Source: Methylomonas sp. LL1 (GTDB lineage: Bacteria; Pseudomonadota; Gammaproteobacteria; Methylococcales; Methylomonadaceae). From it: 64,000 nucleotides of DNA. Both the position numbers and the translations under genes were made by a program. Shown piece by piece: positions 12,119 through 25,604 of the stretch. The notes below the pieces were generated by a model. That model made no database searches. It saw only the letters and a program-made list of their open reading frames with translations, and was not told where the DNA came from. Every line of letters begins with the position of its first letter. Within the stretch, counting starts at the first letter, position 1. The DNA lies in contig NZ_CP064653.1 of assembly GCF_015711015.1 (NCBI RefSeq), forward strand, positions 4,650,001-4,714,000. The letters run 5' to 3'.

Positions 12119-12992
12119 GCGGCACATGCATATTTTCGGCGAAGTGCTGTTCGATCATTTTCCCGATGGCAGCCGGGTGTTGGGTGGCGCCCCGTTTAAT
12201 GTAGCTTGGCATTTGCAGGCATTCGGCTTGCCGCCGCGATTCATCAGCCGGATCGGCGACGACGAGTCGGGTAGGGAAATCGTAGCGTTGATGGACGGCT
12301 GGGGCATGAGTCGGGATGCCTTGCAAACCGACAGCGAGCATCCGACTGGCTGCGTCCGGGTATTGCTATCAGACGGTGAGCCGCATTATGACATCGTGGA
12401 CAATAGCGCCTATGATTTCATCAATGCCGAATCGTTGGGCCAACAAGATAGCCAGGGCATTTTGTATCACGGCTCGCTGGCGCTCAGAAACCCGGTATCA
12501 CGCGCCGCCTTGCAAGCGGTTAAGGCTCACCATCGCGGCAAGATTTTTGTCGATGTCAATTTGCGGCCGCCCTGGTGGGAGCGGAAAATGCTGGTGTCCT
12601 TATTGCGCGATGCGGATTGGGTCAAGCTCAATGAGGCTGAATTGATTGAGCTGAGTCAGGAACAGTCTGATTTGGAATCCATGATGCAACGCTTTTGCGA
12701 ACGATTTGAGCTGGAAACCTTGGTCGTGACGCGCGGCGAAAAGGGCGCCATCGCCTACGGCCGGCAACGGCATTTTGTGGCTGTAGAGCCGCGGGTCAGC
12801 ACCGAGGTGGTCGATACAGTCGGCGCGGGCGATGCGTTCGCCGCGCTGTTGCTGGTGGGGCTCGATCGGCAATGGCCCTTGGAGGTCACGCTGGAGCGGG
12901 CGCAAGCCTTTGCTAGTGGCTTGGTCGGTAGGCGTGGTGCCACCGTCGCCGATAGGGCGTTTTATCGGGCATTCAGCGAGCTATGGACGTGA
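12108..12992 (+). CDS. PfkB-family sugar kinase, probable fructokinase
   Basis: Predicted to phosphorylate fructose (or a related sugar) with ATP. 294 residues from the ATG at 12108, with a GGAGG site at 12097-12101; a longer reading to 12060 lacks one. The N-terminal substrate region HIFGEVLFDHFPDG...LGGAPFNVAWHLQAFG and the ATP/anion-hole signature DTVGAGDAFAALL near residue 242 are intact. In methanotrophs fructokinase usually recycles fructose in sucrose metabolism beside sps, spp and ams; none of those is here. Substrate specificity is inference. The 3' end overlaps an antisense small frame by 31 bases. Confidence 0.88.
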   Translation: MNTKRHMHIFGEVLFDHFPDGSRVLGGAPFNVAWHLQAFGLPPRFISRIGDDESGREIVALMDGWGMSRDALQTDSEHPTGCVRVLLSDGEPHYDIVDNSAYDFINAESLGQQDSQGILYHGSLALRNPVSRAALQAVKAHHRGKIFVDVNLRPPWWERKMLVSLLRDADWVKLNEAELIELSQEQSDLESMMQRFCERFELETLVVTRGEKGAIAYGRQRHFVAVEPRVSTEVVDTVGAGDAFAALLLVGLDRQWPLEVTLERAQAFASGLVGRRGATVADRAFYRAFSELWT

Positions 12993-13177
12993 TTTCCTAG
13001 AAGGGCCGGCCCGTTGGTCCGGTTTGGCTGTTTCGAAGCCTCAATGCTGCTTTTTTCGAATTCCAGCTCAAATTGCGGGGATTCCGAGCGGTAGCCGGCT
13101 TGAGTGTCGGTTGCCGCCAGCAGAATGCCGGCCAATATCACCGCGCCGGAGGTGAGTTTGATGTCGTCGTAGTACAT
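12962..13177 (-). CDS. Possible small membrane or exported protein
   Basis: 71 residues. Residues about 9-24 are hydrophobic (LTSGAVILAGILLAATDTQA) and could be a signal peptide with a TQA|G cut, leaving a short polar mature part. The last 31 bases overlap the fructokinase gene in antisense. There is no clear ribosome site before the ATG at 13177. The N-terminal composition makes chance less likely, but I am not convinced it is expressed. Confidence 0.35.
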   Translation of the reverse strand: MYYDDIKLTSGAVILAGILLAATDTQAGYRSESPQFELEFEKSSIEASKQPNRTNGPALLGNHVHSSLNAR

Positions 13178-13463
13178 AAATTAAGTTGCTGGTTATATCG
13201 GGTTTGTGCCTGGTGGGGCGATTTGGGCGCATACCCGGCCGGGTAAGTCGCCGTAAATCTCCCTGATTGTCGGATCAATATTAAATATTCAATGTTGCGG
13301 TTTTGTGACAAAAATCGTTATTGCCGATTTATTTCTACTGGCAAATCCGGCTCGGGTTGTGGCGGCGGAACGCGGCAATGAGATGAGGATTTAGTTAAAA
13401 CGCAACAGTTGTTGCTAAAAGAGGCTATTTTTAAGCCACCTAAATTGTTTATTCGCTTAGATC

Positions 13464-14798
13464 ATGATTTCGTCCGTTCAATCTCGTCAGTTTTTTGGTT
13501 TCAAGGCAGTGTCGCCGCAAATTGTGCCTGTTCTGTTGTTTGGTTTGTTTCTGAGTGGCTGTCAAACCTTGTCGTTTACGCCTTCCAGTCCCGAGCTTTC
13601 CGTGGTGACGGGAAAGGCTGAATCCATCGAAAGCCATGCCTATTCGATTGCCGCCGATCAGAATATGGTCGGTTCGTTGGCCAGCGTCGATAGCCTGGAG
13701 CTGGATACTTTGTCCGATTTGGCACGGCATTATGGGCTGGGGTTCAATGATATTGCGACGGCCAACACCCAACTAGATCCTTGGGTTTTAAAGCAAGACC
13801 AATCGGTATTGTTGCCGCTGCAGTTTGTGCTTCCGGAGGCGCCGCGCAAAGGTATCGTGTTGAATCTGGCCAATATGCGGATGTTTTATTACCCGCAGGA
13901 TCAGGGCAAGGTGCTGACCTATCCCATAGGCATTGGGCGGGATGGTTGGAATACCCCGCTGGGGGTCACCCAAATCGTGGCCAAGAAGGCCGAGCCGGCC
14001 TGGACGGTACCGGAGTCGATTCATCGTGAACATCAATTGCTGGGCGAGCCCTTGCCCAAAGTCATTCCGGCCGGTCCCGATAATCCGCTGGGCAATTACG
14101 CCATGCCGCTGGGCTTTAGCGGCTATTTGATTCATGGCACTAACAAACCCTATGGCATAGGCATGCAGGTCAGTCATGGCTGCGTGCAGCTATATCCGGA
14201 AGATGTCGAGGTGTTGTTCAACCAAGTCAGTGTCGGCACCCAGGTCCGCATCGTGCATCAACCTTATTTGGTGGCATGGGATGGCGATACGCTGTATCTG
14301 GAGGCCCATCGGCCGCTGGATAAGTGGGCCAAGCAAGAAAAACAATTGCAAAAAAACCTGCGTAAAAAATTGGAGAAATTGGCGGTCGAGAAAAATGCCA
14401 GCATTGACTGGCCGCGAGTTGATGCAATTTTAGCGCGGGCCGATGGCGTTCCAACCCCGGTTTTACTGGGTAGCCCCGATTTGCCGGAGTTGGTGGTCGA
14501 TGCGATCAAAGTTCGGCGGCCCGATCGGCTATACGGTCAACCCGCCGTGAACGAGTTGACCGAACGCGATTGGTCGATTTTAACGCCAAGTTTTAGTAGC
14601 GAGACCGAGGCGCAAAAGTTAGCGGCGATGCTGAATCATCAAGGGCCGCAAATTCCCGCGCGTAAAATTGAAAAAGACGGCTTGTATCAAGTGGTGGCGG
14701 GACCGTTTAAAAACAAGAAGGAAACCCAGGCAGTGGCTAAGCGGATTAAGAGTAATTTCGACATGGAGGTAACGCCGGTCAAGCCGCAAGTTCATTAG
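13464..14798 (+). CDS. L,D-transpeptidase lipoprotein with LysM-like and SPOR-like parts
   Basis: Predicted periplasmic peptidoglycan cross-linking enzyme (ErfK/YbiS/YnhG type), or one that attaches Braun-type lipoprotein. 444 residues. The lipobox LSGC places the lipidated Cys at residue 33. A LysM-like segment (SDLARHYGLGFNDIATANT) is at about 75-115. The YkuD catalytic domain follows, with HGTNKPYGIG and the active-site SHGCVQLYPED motif near residue 236, both His and Cys intact. The last 75 residues (EAQKLAAMLNH...YQVVAGPFKNKKETQ) resemble a SPOR septal-peptidoglycan domain. That would make this a longer, septum-targeted version of the usual enzyme. It stands alone. Confidence 0.92.
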   Translation: MISSVQSRQFFGFKAVSPQIVPVLLFGLFLSGCQTLSFTPSSPELSVVTGKAESIESHAYSIAADQNMVGSLASVDSLELDTLSDLARHYGLGFNDIATANTQLDPWVLKQDQSVLLPLQFVLPEAPRKGIVLNLANMRMFYYPQDQGKVLTYPIGIGRDGWNTPLGVTQIVAKKAEPAWTVPESIHREHQLLGEPLPKVIPAGPDNPLGNYAMPLGFSGYLIHGTNKPYGIGMQVSHGCVQLYPEDVEVLFNQVSVGTQVRIVHQPYLVAWDGDTLYLEAHRPLDKWAKQEKQLQKNLRKKLEKLAVEKNASIDWPRVDAILARADGVPTPVLLGSPDLPELVVDAIKVRRPDRLYGQPAVNELTERDWSILTPSFSSETEAQKLAAMLNHQGPQIPARKIEKDGLYQVVAGPFKNKKETQAVAKRIKSNFDMEVTPVKPQVH

Positions 14799-15240
14799 CA
14801 ACGAGGGGCTTGAAAAAACATTCGGTCATAAAGCGGCTTATTGTTGACTTCCGGATGACGCTCCCGAAAACTATCGCTTTTATCCAGTTTCACACGGCTA
14901 TCTGGTTTTAGGGGCTGTTAAAAAATGAGTTAAACAGGCTATCTGCAGCGAATGCAATAGTTCCATTAACCGTGAAACTCATTGCGCTCGATCTTGCTAG
15001 TGTTCAATTCCGCATCGGAGAGGATCAGGCTCTTAGGATATTGAACGTTATCGATTTCAAATCGAACGGTTAATCCTCTTCGCGTCTTGGGGCTGGGCCA
15101 GGCTTTGGTGTCCTCCACTGTTTCTAGCACTCCAGTTATCGCCAGTGAATTTGGTTAAGATTCATTTAAGAGGCGGATGTGATATTGGAATCCAAATGAA
15201 ACCAACCTTCATATTCATCGCTTGTAGCTGGAGATAACGC
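14799..15240. other. 442-base gap, mostly featureless
   Basis: No secure gene. It contains GGGGCTGTTAAAAAATG near 14911, a string often seen at insertion-sequence ends, but no matching partner. A 54-codon minus-strand frame at 14966-15130 is listed separately. The last 60 bases form the 5' region of the next gene. Confidence 0.6.
14966..15130 (-). pseudogene. Short open frame, possible gene remnant
   Basis: A 54-residue frame from a GTG at 15130 reads with protein-like composition (TVEDTKAWPSPKTRRG, LTVRFEIDNVQYPKSLI). It has no usable ribosome site and no recognised family, and is closed by a TAA 27 bases upstream. It could be a degraded gene fragment. Evidence is weak. Confidence 0.2.
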
Positions 15241-15537
15241 ATGGTACAAACTAAGCCCTTTGACTCAAACAATAGCTTGCTTCAAATCAAGTGCGCCATA
15301 AAAGATTTGCGGAATTTTGACGGTGTCGATGACGAGGACGATGTGATTTACGCTGCTAATCGATTGAACGCTGTCCTGCGAATGATTGATGACAACCACT
15401 CATCCTGGAACAATGACGCTATCAGGGATTTGGTGCTGAGCAAACACGATCCGCTTAAAAATATCACCGTTAAATCCGATGAGTTCAATCATAGGGTCCG
15501 CAAGATACAACAAGATATGATCGCTCAATTTTCATGA
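15241..15537 (+). CDS. Small acidic cytoplasmic protein of unknown function
   Basis: 98 residues, no signal peptide or membrane segment. The start has a good GGAG ribosome site at 15230-15233. The sequence is helical, with an acidic patch FDGVDDEDDV near residue 27 and a charged C-terminal helix. I do not recognise the family. It is monocistronic and convergent with rpsT, whose terminator lies about 65 bases past its stop. Confidence 0.6.
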   Translation: MVQTKPFDSNNSLLQIKCAIKDLRNFDGVDDEDDVIYAANRLNAVLRMIDDNHSSWNNDAIRDLVLSKHDPLKNITVKSDEFNHRVRKIQQDMIAQFS

Positions 15538-15602
15538 TATTAAGCGCGGCAGGTGTGCCGACGCAAGGAGGCATAACTTGCGAGCCGGGCGGATCGTTGC
15601 GC

Positions 15603-15638
15603 AAAAAAAAGGCCGATGCCGGGAGGGCATCAGCCTTT
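15603..15638 (-). terminator. Rho-independent terminator of rpsT
   Basis: On the minus strand GGCTGATGCC pairs with GGCATCGGCC (one G-U pair) around a 5-base loop, followed by eight T. It lies 24 bases after the rpsT stop codon. Confidence 0.93.
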
Positions 15639-15661
15639 TGGTATTTGTTCCTAGCTTAGGA

Positions 15662-15925
15662 TTAAGCCATGGTGCGCAGTCTGCTGTTCAGTCTGCTTTT
15701 GCTGCGAGCGGCTTTGTTTTTGTGAATCAGGCCTTTGGTGACGGCCGAATCAATGACCGGAACAGCCGATTTGAATGCGGCTTGAGCCTGCTCTTTATCG
15801 CCAGCTCTGACGGCTGCGATTACTTTTTTGATGAAGGTACGCAGGTTGCTGCGTTGTCCGGCATTGCGAATACGGCTTTTCTCTGCCTGACGCGCTCTTT
15901 TTTTAGCTTGGGGTGAATTAGCCAT
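15662..15925 (-). CDS. rpsT: 30S ribosomal protein S20
   Basis: Small-subunit protein that binds 16S rRNA early in assembly. 87 residues, the normal length, starting [18 protein letters not shown] and rich in Lys/Arg and Ala, with the [14 protein letters not shown] block near the end. It is transcribed alone from a near-consensus promoter and closed by a strong terminator. It is divergent from murJ, a neighbour pairing common in gammaproteobacteria. Confidence 0.98.
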   Translation of the reverse strand: MANSPQAKKRARQAEKSRIRNAGQRSNLRTFIKKVIAAVRAGDKEQAQAAFKSAVPVIDSAVTKGLIHKNKAARSKSRLNSRLRTMA

Positions 15926-15962
15926 AAAGTATCAGTTCATTCGAGTTAATTAGAAACCGCAC

Positions 15963-15991
15963 ATTATCTTTTTGGATGCTATGATTGTCAA
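15963..15991 (-). promoter_or_regulatory. Sigma-70 promoter of rpsT
   Basis: On the minus strand a perfect TTGACA (15991-15986), 17-base spacer and GATAAT (15968-15963). The predicted start is about 30 bases before the rpsT ATG. Confidence 0.85.
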
Positions 15992-16034
15992 CACATAAAT
16001 AGTTAAAACCATCAGAACAGGAAAGAGGCCGGGA

Positions 16035-17567
16035 TTGACCAAGCAGTTGTATAAATCCACCGCGATCGTTAGCAGTATGACCATGATTTCGCGGATCATG
16101 GGTTTTGTCAGGGATATGTTGATCGCCAATCTATTTGGAGTCAGCGGCGCAACCGATGCCTTTTTCGTGGCTTTCAAAATACCCAATTTCTTGCGGCGCC
16201 TGTTTGCCGAGGGCGCATTTGCCCATGCTTTCGTACCGGTTCTGTCCGATTACAAGCACAAGAACGATCCTGGCGAGCTTAAGTCGTTCGTCGACAAAAC
16301 CGCTGGTACCTTGACGGTGTTGCTGATGGGATTGACGTTGGTCGGGATTGTCGCGGCGCCGTTGTTGATTGTGTTTTTTGCGCCGGGCTTTTCGTGGGAA
16401 GGCGAGCAATACCAAATGGCGGTGGCGATGTTGCGGATTACCTTTCCCTATCTGCTGTTCATTTCGTTGACCGCTTTCGCCGGGGCGATTTTAAACGCGC
16501 ATGGCAAATTCGCGGTGCCGGCCATCACGCCGGTGTTTCTGAATATCTGCATGATTTTGGCTGCCGTCTGGCTGGCGCCATTGTTTCCCGAGCCCATCAT
16601 GGCGCTGGTGTGGGGGGTGTTTGTCGCCGGCCTGGTACAGTTGTTTTTTCAGATACCGGTATTGATAAGGTTGGGTTTGTTGCCAAGGCTTCGTTGGGGC
16701 TGGCATGATCCCGGCGTCAGGCGGGTGCTTAAGCTGATGGTTCCGGCTATTTTTGGTGTTTCGGTGGTCCAGGTCAACCTGCTGTTCGATACCTTGGTCG
16801 CCTCGTTTTTGACCTCCGGCAGCGTCTCCTGGTTATATTATTCAGACCGGTTGGTGGAGTTTCCGTTGGGGATATTGGGTGTGGCGGTGGCGACGGTGAT
16901 TTTGCCGAGTTTGTCGAAAAATCATGCCGCCGAAGATAGCGTGGCTTTCTCCAGGTCGCTGGATTGGGGGCTGAAGCTGGTGTTGATCGTCGGTTTGCCG
17001 GCCACGCTGGGTTTGGTGCTGTTGGCGCAGCCGGTATTATCGACCTTGTTTCAATATAACGAATTCAGTGCTAACGATGTGGTGATGGCCAGCAAGAGTC
17101 TGATGGCCTTTGCCATGGGGTTGCTGGCGTTTATTTTGATTAAAGTCTTGGTGCCGGGTTTTACCTCGCGGCTGGACAGTAAAACCCCGGTGCGTTTCGG
17201 AGTCTATTCGATCATTTGTAATGTCGTGCTAAATGCAATATTGGTATTACCGCTGGCGCATGCCGGCGTGGCACTAGCAACCACTTTGTCGGCTTATCTG
17301 AATGCCGGCCTGTTACTGGCTGGATTGATTAAACAAAGAGTCTACCTGCCAGGCAATGCTTGGGCTGTGTTTATGCCGAGGATTGTGTTTGCCAGTGGCG
17401 CAATGTCGCTGTTTTTACAATATTTTGTGGATCGACAATCCTGGCTGGGGTGGGATGTTTCCCAGCGTGGCGGACAATTGGCGATGATGATAGTGTTGGC
17501 CATGCTGGTTTATCTGGCCAGTTTATGGCTGTCGGGTATCAGGCCGCGCCATTTGAACGAACACTAA
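16035..17567 (+). CDS. murJ: Lipid II flippase MurJ
   Basis: Integral inner-membrane protein of the MviN/MurJ (MOP) superfamily that moves lipid II to the periplasmic face for peptidoglycan synthesis. 510 residues with about 14 hydrophobic helices. The start TTG at 16035 has an AGAGG site. The early block ISRIMGFVRDMLIANLFG and GATDAFFVAFKIPNFLRRLFAEGAF contain the conserved Arg and Asp residues of the transport cavity. SDRLVEFPLGILGVAVATVILP near the middle is also a hallmark. It stands between rpsT and proC; proC follows after 94 bases. Confidence 0.97.
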   Translation: MTKQLYKSTAIVSSMTMISRIMGFVRDMLIANLFGVSGATDAFFVAFKIPNFLRRLFAEGAFAHAFVPVLSDYKHKNDPGELKSFVDKTAGTLTVLLMGLTLVGIVAAPLLIVFFAPGFSWEGEQYQMAVAMLRITFPYLLFISLTAFAGAILNAHGKFAVPAITPVFLNICMILAAVWLAPLFPEPIMALVWGVFVAGLVQLFFQIPVLIRLGLLPRLRWGWHDPGVRRVLKLMVPAIFGVSVVQVNLLFDTLVASFLTSGSVSWLYYSDRLVEFPLGILGVAVATVILPSLSKNHAAEDSVAFSRSLDWGLKLVLIVGLPATLGLVLLAQPVLSTLFQYNEFSANDVVMASKSLMAFAMGLLAFILIKVLVPGFTSRLDSKTPVRFGVYSIICNVVLNAILVLPLAHAGVALATTLSAYLNAGLLLAGLIKQRVYLPGNAWAVFMPRIVFASGAMSLFLQYFVDRQSWLGWDVSQRGGQLAMMIVLAMLVYLASLWLSGIRPRHLNEH

Positions 17568-17661
17568 GCCGGCACTTGAGATTTGCTATAGTGCCTCCAT
17601 AGTCATGTAGAATGCGTCAACTTCATTTTTAGATCATTGGATTTACATCAAATAGCGAGCT

Positions 17662-18489
17662 ATGAAAACAAGAACAATCGGTTTTATCGGGGGCGGTAAT
17701 ATGGCAACCAGTCTGATGAGCGGGCTGATCGCCAGTGGACATTCACCACAGCAGATTTGGGTGTCCGATACGGCTTCCGCCGTGCTGCAATCGCATCGGG
17801 ACCATCTCAACGTCAATGTTTCCACGGATAATGCCACCATCGTGCGGGAAGTGGATGTGGTGGTGCTGGCCGTCAAGCCGCAAGCCCTGCGGGAAGTCGC
17901 CTTGCAAATTGCCCCGGCGGCACGCCAAAAAGAGGTATTGGTGGTCTCGATAGCGGCCGGTATTTCCCAGACTAGCCTTGCGCTGTGGTTAGGGAGCGAT
18001 GTCGCCATTGTGCGCTGCATGCCCAATACCCCGGCCCTGGTGTTGACCGGGGCGACAGCGTTGCACGCTAACGGCAATGTCAACGAAGAACAAAAAGACC
18101 TGGCTGAAAACATTTTGCGGGCCGTTGGCTTGTCGTTGTGGGTCGAGGATGAAAATCAACTGGATGCCGTCACGGCGGTATCGGGTAGCGGGCCAGCTTA
18201 TTTCTTTTTGATGATGGAAGCGATGGAAAAAGCGGCTCTCGAAATGGGTTTGAACGAACACACCGCGCGTCTGTTGATACAACAAACCGCGTTGGGCGCG
18301 GCTAAGATCGCGCTGGAGTCGGCCGAATCGCCGGCGCAATTGCGCGAAAGGGTCACCTCGCCCGGCGGCACGACTCAGAAAGCCATAGAAGCTTTTCAGC
18401 AAAACGGTTTTGTCGACCTGGTGTCGAAAGCCTTGCACGCGGCCAGGGATCGTTCCATTGAAATGTCCAAACAACTGGGAGCCGATTAA
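17662..18489 (+). CDS. proC: Pyrroline-5-carboxylate reductase
   Basis: Last step of proline synthesis, reducing pyrroline-5-carboxylate with NAD(P)H in the cytoplasm. 275 residues, the family length. The Rossmann motif GFIGGGNMA is at residues 6-14, AVKPQAL and RCMPNTPALV follow, and the C-terminal signature AVSGSGPAYFF...ALGAAKIALES...RERVTSPGGTTQ is complete. Its TAA overlaps the ATG of the next gene (TAATG), so proC and yggT are translationally coupled. Confidence 0.97.
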   Translation: MKTRTIGFIGGGNMATSLMSGLIASGHSPQQIWVSDTASAVLQSHRDHLNVNVSTDNATIVREVDVVVLAVKPQALREVALQIAPAARQKEVLVVSIAAGISQTSLALWLGSDVAIVRCMPNTPALVLTGATALHANGNVNEEQKDLAENILRAVGLSLWVEDENQLDAVTAVSGSGPAYFFLMMEAMEKAALEMGLNEHTARLLIQQTALGAAKIALESAESPAQLRERVTSPGGTTQKAIEAFQQNGFVDLVSKALHAARDRSIEMSKQLGAD

Positions 18490-19064
18490 TGGGTTCTAAT
18501 TACATGACAGACCCCGTGGTGTTTTTGATCGACACCCTGTTTTCGTTGTACATTTTGGCCGTGATGCTGCGTTTTTTATTGCAGTGGACCCAGGCCGATT
18601 TTTATAACCCGATATCCCAGTTGCTGGTAAAGATCACCCATCCGCCATTGCGGATGATGCGGCGTTTTATTCCCGCCGTCGGTCGGATCGATACCTCTTC
18701 GTTGGTATTGGCTTTAGCCTTGCAGATTCTGGCTAACTTTGCGATTTTGGCCATCAAGGGGGTTATGATCAGCATCGTGGGGCTGGCGGTCTTATCGTTT
18801 ACCGATTTATTGAAAATGCTGTTGGATATTTTCGTCTATGCCATTTTTGCCGGTGCCATCCTCAGTTGGTTCGCCCCCGGCAGTTATAGCGGTGCTTCGT
18901 CATTGCTATACAGCTTGACGGATCCGATCTTGAATATCTGCCGCCGAGTCGTGCCGGATTTGGGGGGTATCGATTTGTCTCCGTTGGTAGCCCTGGTACT
19001 GCTGCAACTGGCAAAAATGATGATTTTGCCGCCGTTGCATCAGTTGGCCGGTTTACTAAGTTAG
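18489..19064 (+). CDS. yggT: YggT-family membrane protein
   Basis: 191 residues with two tandem YGGT units, each holding a pair of hydrophobic helices around the conserved R-F-x-P motif: first VKITHPPLRMMRRFIPAVG, then YSLTDPILNICRRVVPDLGG. Inner-membrane protein whose molecular role is not firmly known; relatives are linked to cell division, osmotic tolerance and, in plastids, cytochrome assembly. It overlaps proC by one base; an in-frame ATG at 18504 is an alternative start. The proC-yggT pairing is conserved in many bacteria. Confidence 0.93.
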   Translation: MGSNYMTDPVVFLIDTLFSLYILAVMLRFLLQWTQADFYNPISQLLVKITHPPLRMMRRFIPAVGRIDTSSLVLALALQILANFAILAIKGVMISIVGLAVLSFTDLLKMLLDIFVYAIFAGAILSWFAPGSYSGASSLLYSLTDPILNICRRVVPDLGGIDLSPLVALVLLQLAKMMILPPLHQLAGLLS

Positions 19065-19080
19065 CCGCCGCGCCCAAACG

Positions 19081-23635
<4,555 letters not shown>

Positions 23636-23659
23636 GCTGTTGATCTCCCTGGCTTATAT

Positions 23660-24115
23660 TTAGTGTCGGCCGCTGTGGCCGAAACCGCCGCTGCCGCGTT
23701 GGGTTTGGTCGAATTCGGCCACGCATTCGAATTCGGCTTGCACGACCGGCACAAACACCATTTGCGCAATCCGTTCGCCGATCTCGATGGTAAAAGCGCT
23801 ATCGCCCCGGTTCCAACAGGAAACAAATATTTGGCCTTGATAATCCGAGTCGATCAATCCAACCAGGTTGCCCAGCACTATGCCGTGTTTGTGGCCCAGG
23901 CCCGAGCGGGGCAGCAATACGGCGGCCAGCCGAGGGTCTTCGATGTGAATCGCCAGTCCGGTCGGAATCAGTAGCGACTCGCCCGGTTGCAGGGTGGTGG
24001 CTCTATCCAGACAGGCGCGCAGATCCAGGCCGGCCGAACCGTGCGTGGCGTAACTGGGTAATGCAATGTCCTTGCCCAAGCGTGGATCAAGGATTTTGAG
24101 CTGGATTTTTTTCAT
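23660..24115 (-). CDS. dut: dUTP diphosphatase
   Basis: Trimeric dUTPase that keeps uracil out of DNA and supplies dUMP for thymidylate synthesis. 151 residues, as in E. coli. All five family motifs are visible: [10 protein letters not shown] (1), [11 protein letters not shown] (2), [10 protein letters not shown] (3), [10 protein letters not shown] (4), and the C-terminal [10 protein letters not shown] (5). The start ATG at 24115 lies 29 bases inside the end of coaBC, so the two are coupled. It is followed after 24 bases by algC. Confidence 0.97.
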   Translation of the reverse strand: MKKIQLKILDPRLGKDIALPSYATHGSAGLDLRACLDRATTLQPGESLLIPTGLAIHIEDPRLAAVLLPRSGLGHKHGIVLGNLVGLIDSDYQGQIFVSCWNRGDSAFTIEIGERIAQMVFVPVVQAEFECVAEFDQTQRGSGGFGHSGRH

Positions 24116-25292
24116 TCAATCTCTCGGCTATCAGGTTAAGTAGTTGTGCCGCCAATTGCTGTTTATCGGTCATCGCCAGGTTTTTTTTGCCGCCAGGCCA
24201 GTAAACCTGCAGGGCATTACGGTCGCTGTCGAAGCCCCCTTCGCCTTGGCCGACCCAGTTGGCGGCGATCATATCCAGGTTTTTATTGCGCAGCTTGCCG
24301 GTAGCATAGTTTTCCAGGTCATCGGTTTCAGCCGCGAAGCCTACCACAAAAGGTTTGTCGGGCAGGCCGGCTACGACGGCAATGATGTCCGGGTTTTTCT
24401 CCAATGCAATCATGCCGTGTTCGTGCTGTTTTTTGATCTTGCGAGCTTCCACTTGGGTGGGCCGGTAGTCGGCCACGGCGGCCGCCCCAATATAAATATC
24501 ACAATCCGCTATATGGCCGATGACGGCTTCGTACATTTGTAGGGCCGTTTCCACTTTTATCAGTTTGGCCGTTGCTGGAGCCGACAGATTTACCGGGCCA
24601 CTGATCAGGGTTACGTCGGCGCCGGCCCGGATCGCGGCCTCGGCCAAGGCATAGCCCATTTTGCCGGAACTGCGATTGCTGATAAACCGCACCGGATCCA
24701 GCGGTTCGCGGGTCGGCCCGGCGCTGATCATCAATTTCCTGCCTTGTAAAACAGGCTGGGTAGGAGGGGCGAGTAACTGGCCGCAAATTTGTTCGGGTTC
24801 GCTCATTCTGCCGAAACCCTGCTCGCCACAGGCCTGTTCGCCGGTGGCGGGGCCGATCACCCGAACGCCGTGTCGGCGCAGGCGGGCCAGATTGTCCTGA
24901 GTGACTGGTTTATGCCACATGGCTTGATTCATGGCTGGAGCGACCCATACCGGGCAATCCGCCGCCAGATAGAGTGTCGATAATAGATCGTCGGCCAAAC
25001 CGTGAGCCATTTTGGCCAGCGTATTGGCGCTGGCCGGAGCGATTAACAATATATCCGCCCAGCGCGCCAGATGAATGTGGCCCATGGCTTGTTCCTGCTC
25101 GGCGTCGAATAGTTCGGTGTGCACAGGGTTTCCGCTTAATGCCTGAAATGTCAGTGGCGTCAAAAATTGCTGAGCCGCGCGGGTCATAATTACTCGCACC
25201 TGGCAATGTTGCTTGCGCAGTAGCCGTACCAGTTCCGCCGATTTATAGGCGGCAATTCCGCCGCAAACGCCTAATAGAATTCGCTTGTTAAT
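24087..25292 (-). CDS. coaBC: Bifunctional phosphopantothenoylcysteine synthetase/decarboxylase, non-canonical start
   Basis: Two steps of coenzyme A synthesis: ligation of cysteine to phosphopantothenate, then FMN-dependent decarboxylation. 401 residues if translation begins at the ATT at 25292-25290 (E. coli enzyme 406). The expected first residues ([22 protein letters not shown]) are encoded there, but no ATG, GTG or TTG exists in frame upstream until well past the promoter. An AAGG ribosome site is placed right for the ATT, or for the ATC before it. The first in-frame ATG (25199) would delete the flavin-binding region. CoaC motifs [16 protein letters not shown] and [10 protein letters not shown], and the CoaB motif [21 protein letters not shown], are intact. 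Confidence 0.93.
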   Translation of the reverse strand: MNKRILLGVCGGIAAYKSAELVRLLRKQHCQVRVIMTRAAQQFLTPLTFQALSGNPVHTELFDAEQEQAMGHIHLARWADILLIAPASANTLAKMAHGLADDLLSTLYLAADCPVWVAPAMNQAMWHKPVTQDNLARLRRHGVRVIGPATGEQACGEQGFGRMSEPEQICGQLLAPPTQPVLQGRKLMISAGPTREPLDPVRFISNRSSGKMGYALAEAAIRAGADVTLISGPVNLSAPATAKLIKVETALQMYEAVIGHIADCDIYIGAAAVADYRPTQVEARKIKKQHEHGMIALEKNPDIIAVVAGLPDKPFVVGFAAETDDLENYATGKLRNKNLDMIAANWVGQGEGGFDSDRNALQVYWPGGKKNLAMTDKQQLAAQLLNLIAERLNEKNPAQNP

Positions 25293-25604
25293 GATTGCGT
25301 ACCTTAGATTGTGTATGGGGCGAATTATACCTACCGCGCATCGACTTTTAGTAATTAAGTCTAGCCAATGCCTTGAAACAGGTTGTTAAAACAGTTATTT
25401 CAGATTGATTCGTCCCGGCCGGCAAATAGTGGCGCCCATGACAGTTTTAAACAGAGGATATGTTGCGCTTAACGGCTTGGATGGGCGGAGATTGCCGTAT
25501 ATTGGACCAACTCATTGATTCAGACTGAAATTTATCGAATGCTTGCTGGCAAACTGGCCGGACTCTTCTATGCTTACAACCGGTTTAACGCATCGGAGCG
25601 GCGC
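25293..25604. other. Intergenic region between divergent coaBC and radC
   Basis: 312 bases. The coaBC -10 box TATAAT lies on the minus strand at 25329-25324, placing its message start near 25316, with no good -35. No strong promoter for radC is visible; a TATATT at about 25497 is the nearest candidate. No gene or repeat seen. Confidence 0.55.

Noticed and set aside
14799-14960. Insertion-sequence remnant near GGGGCTGTTAAAAAATG
   Set aside because: Only one end-like string, with no inverted partner, duplication or transposase fragment.
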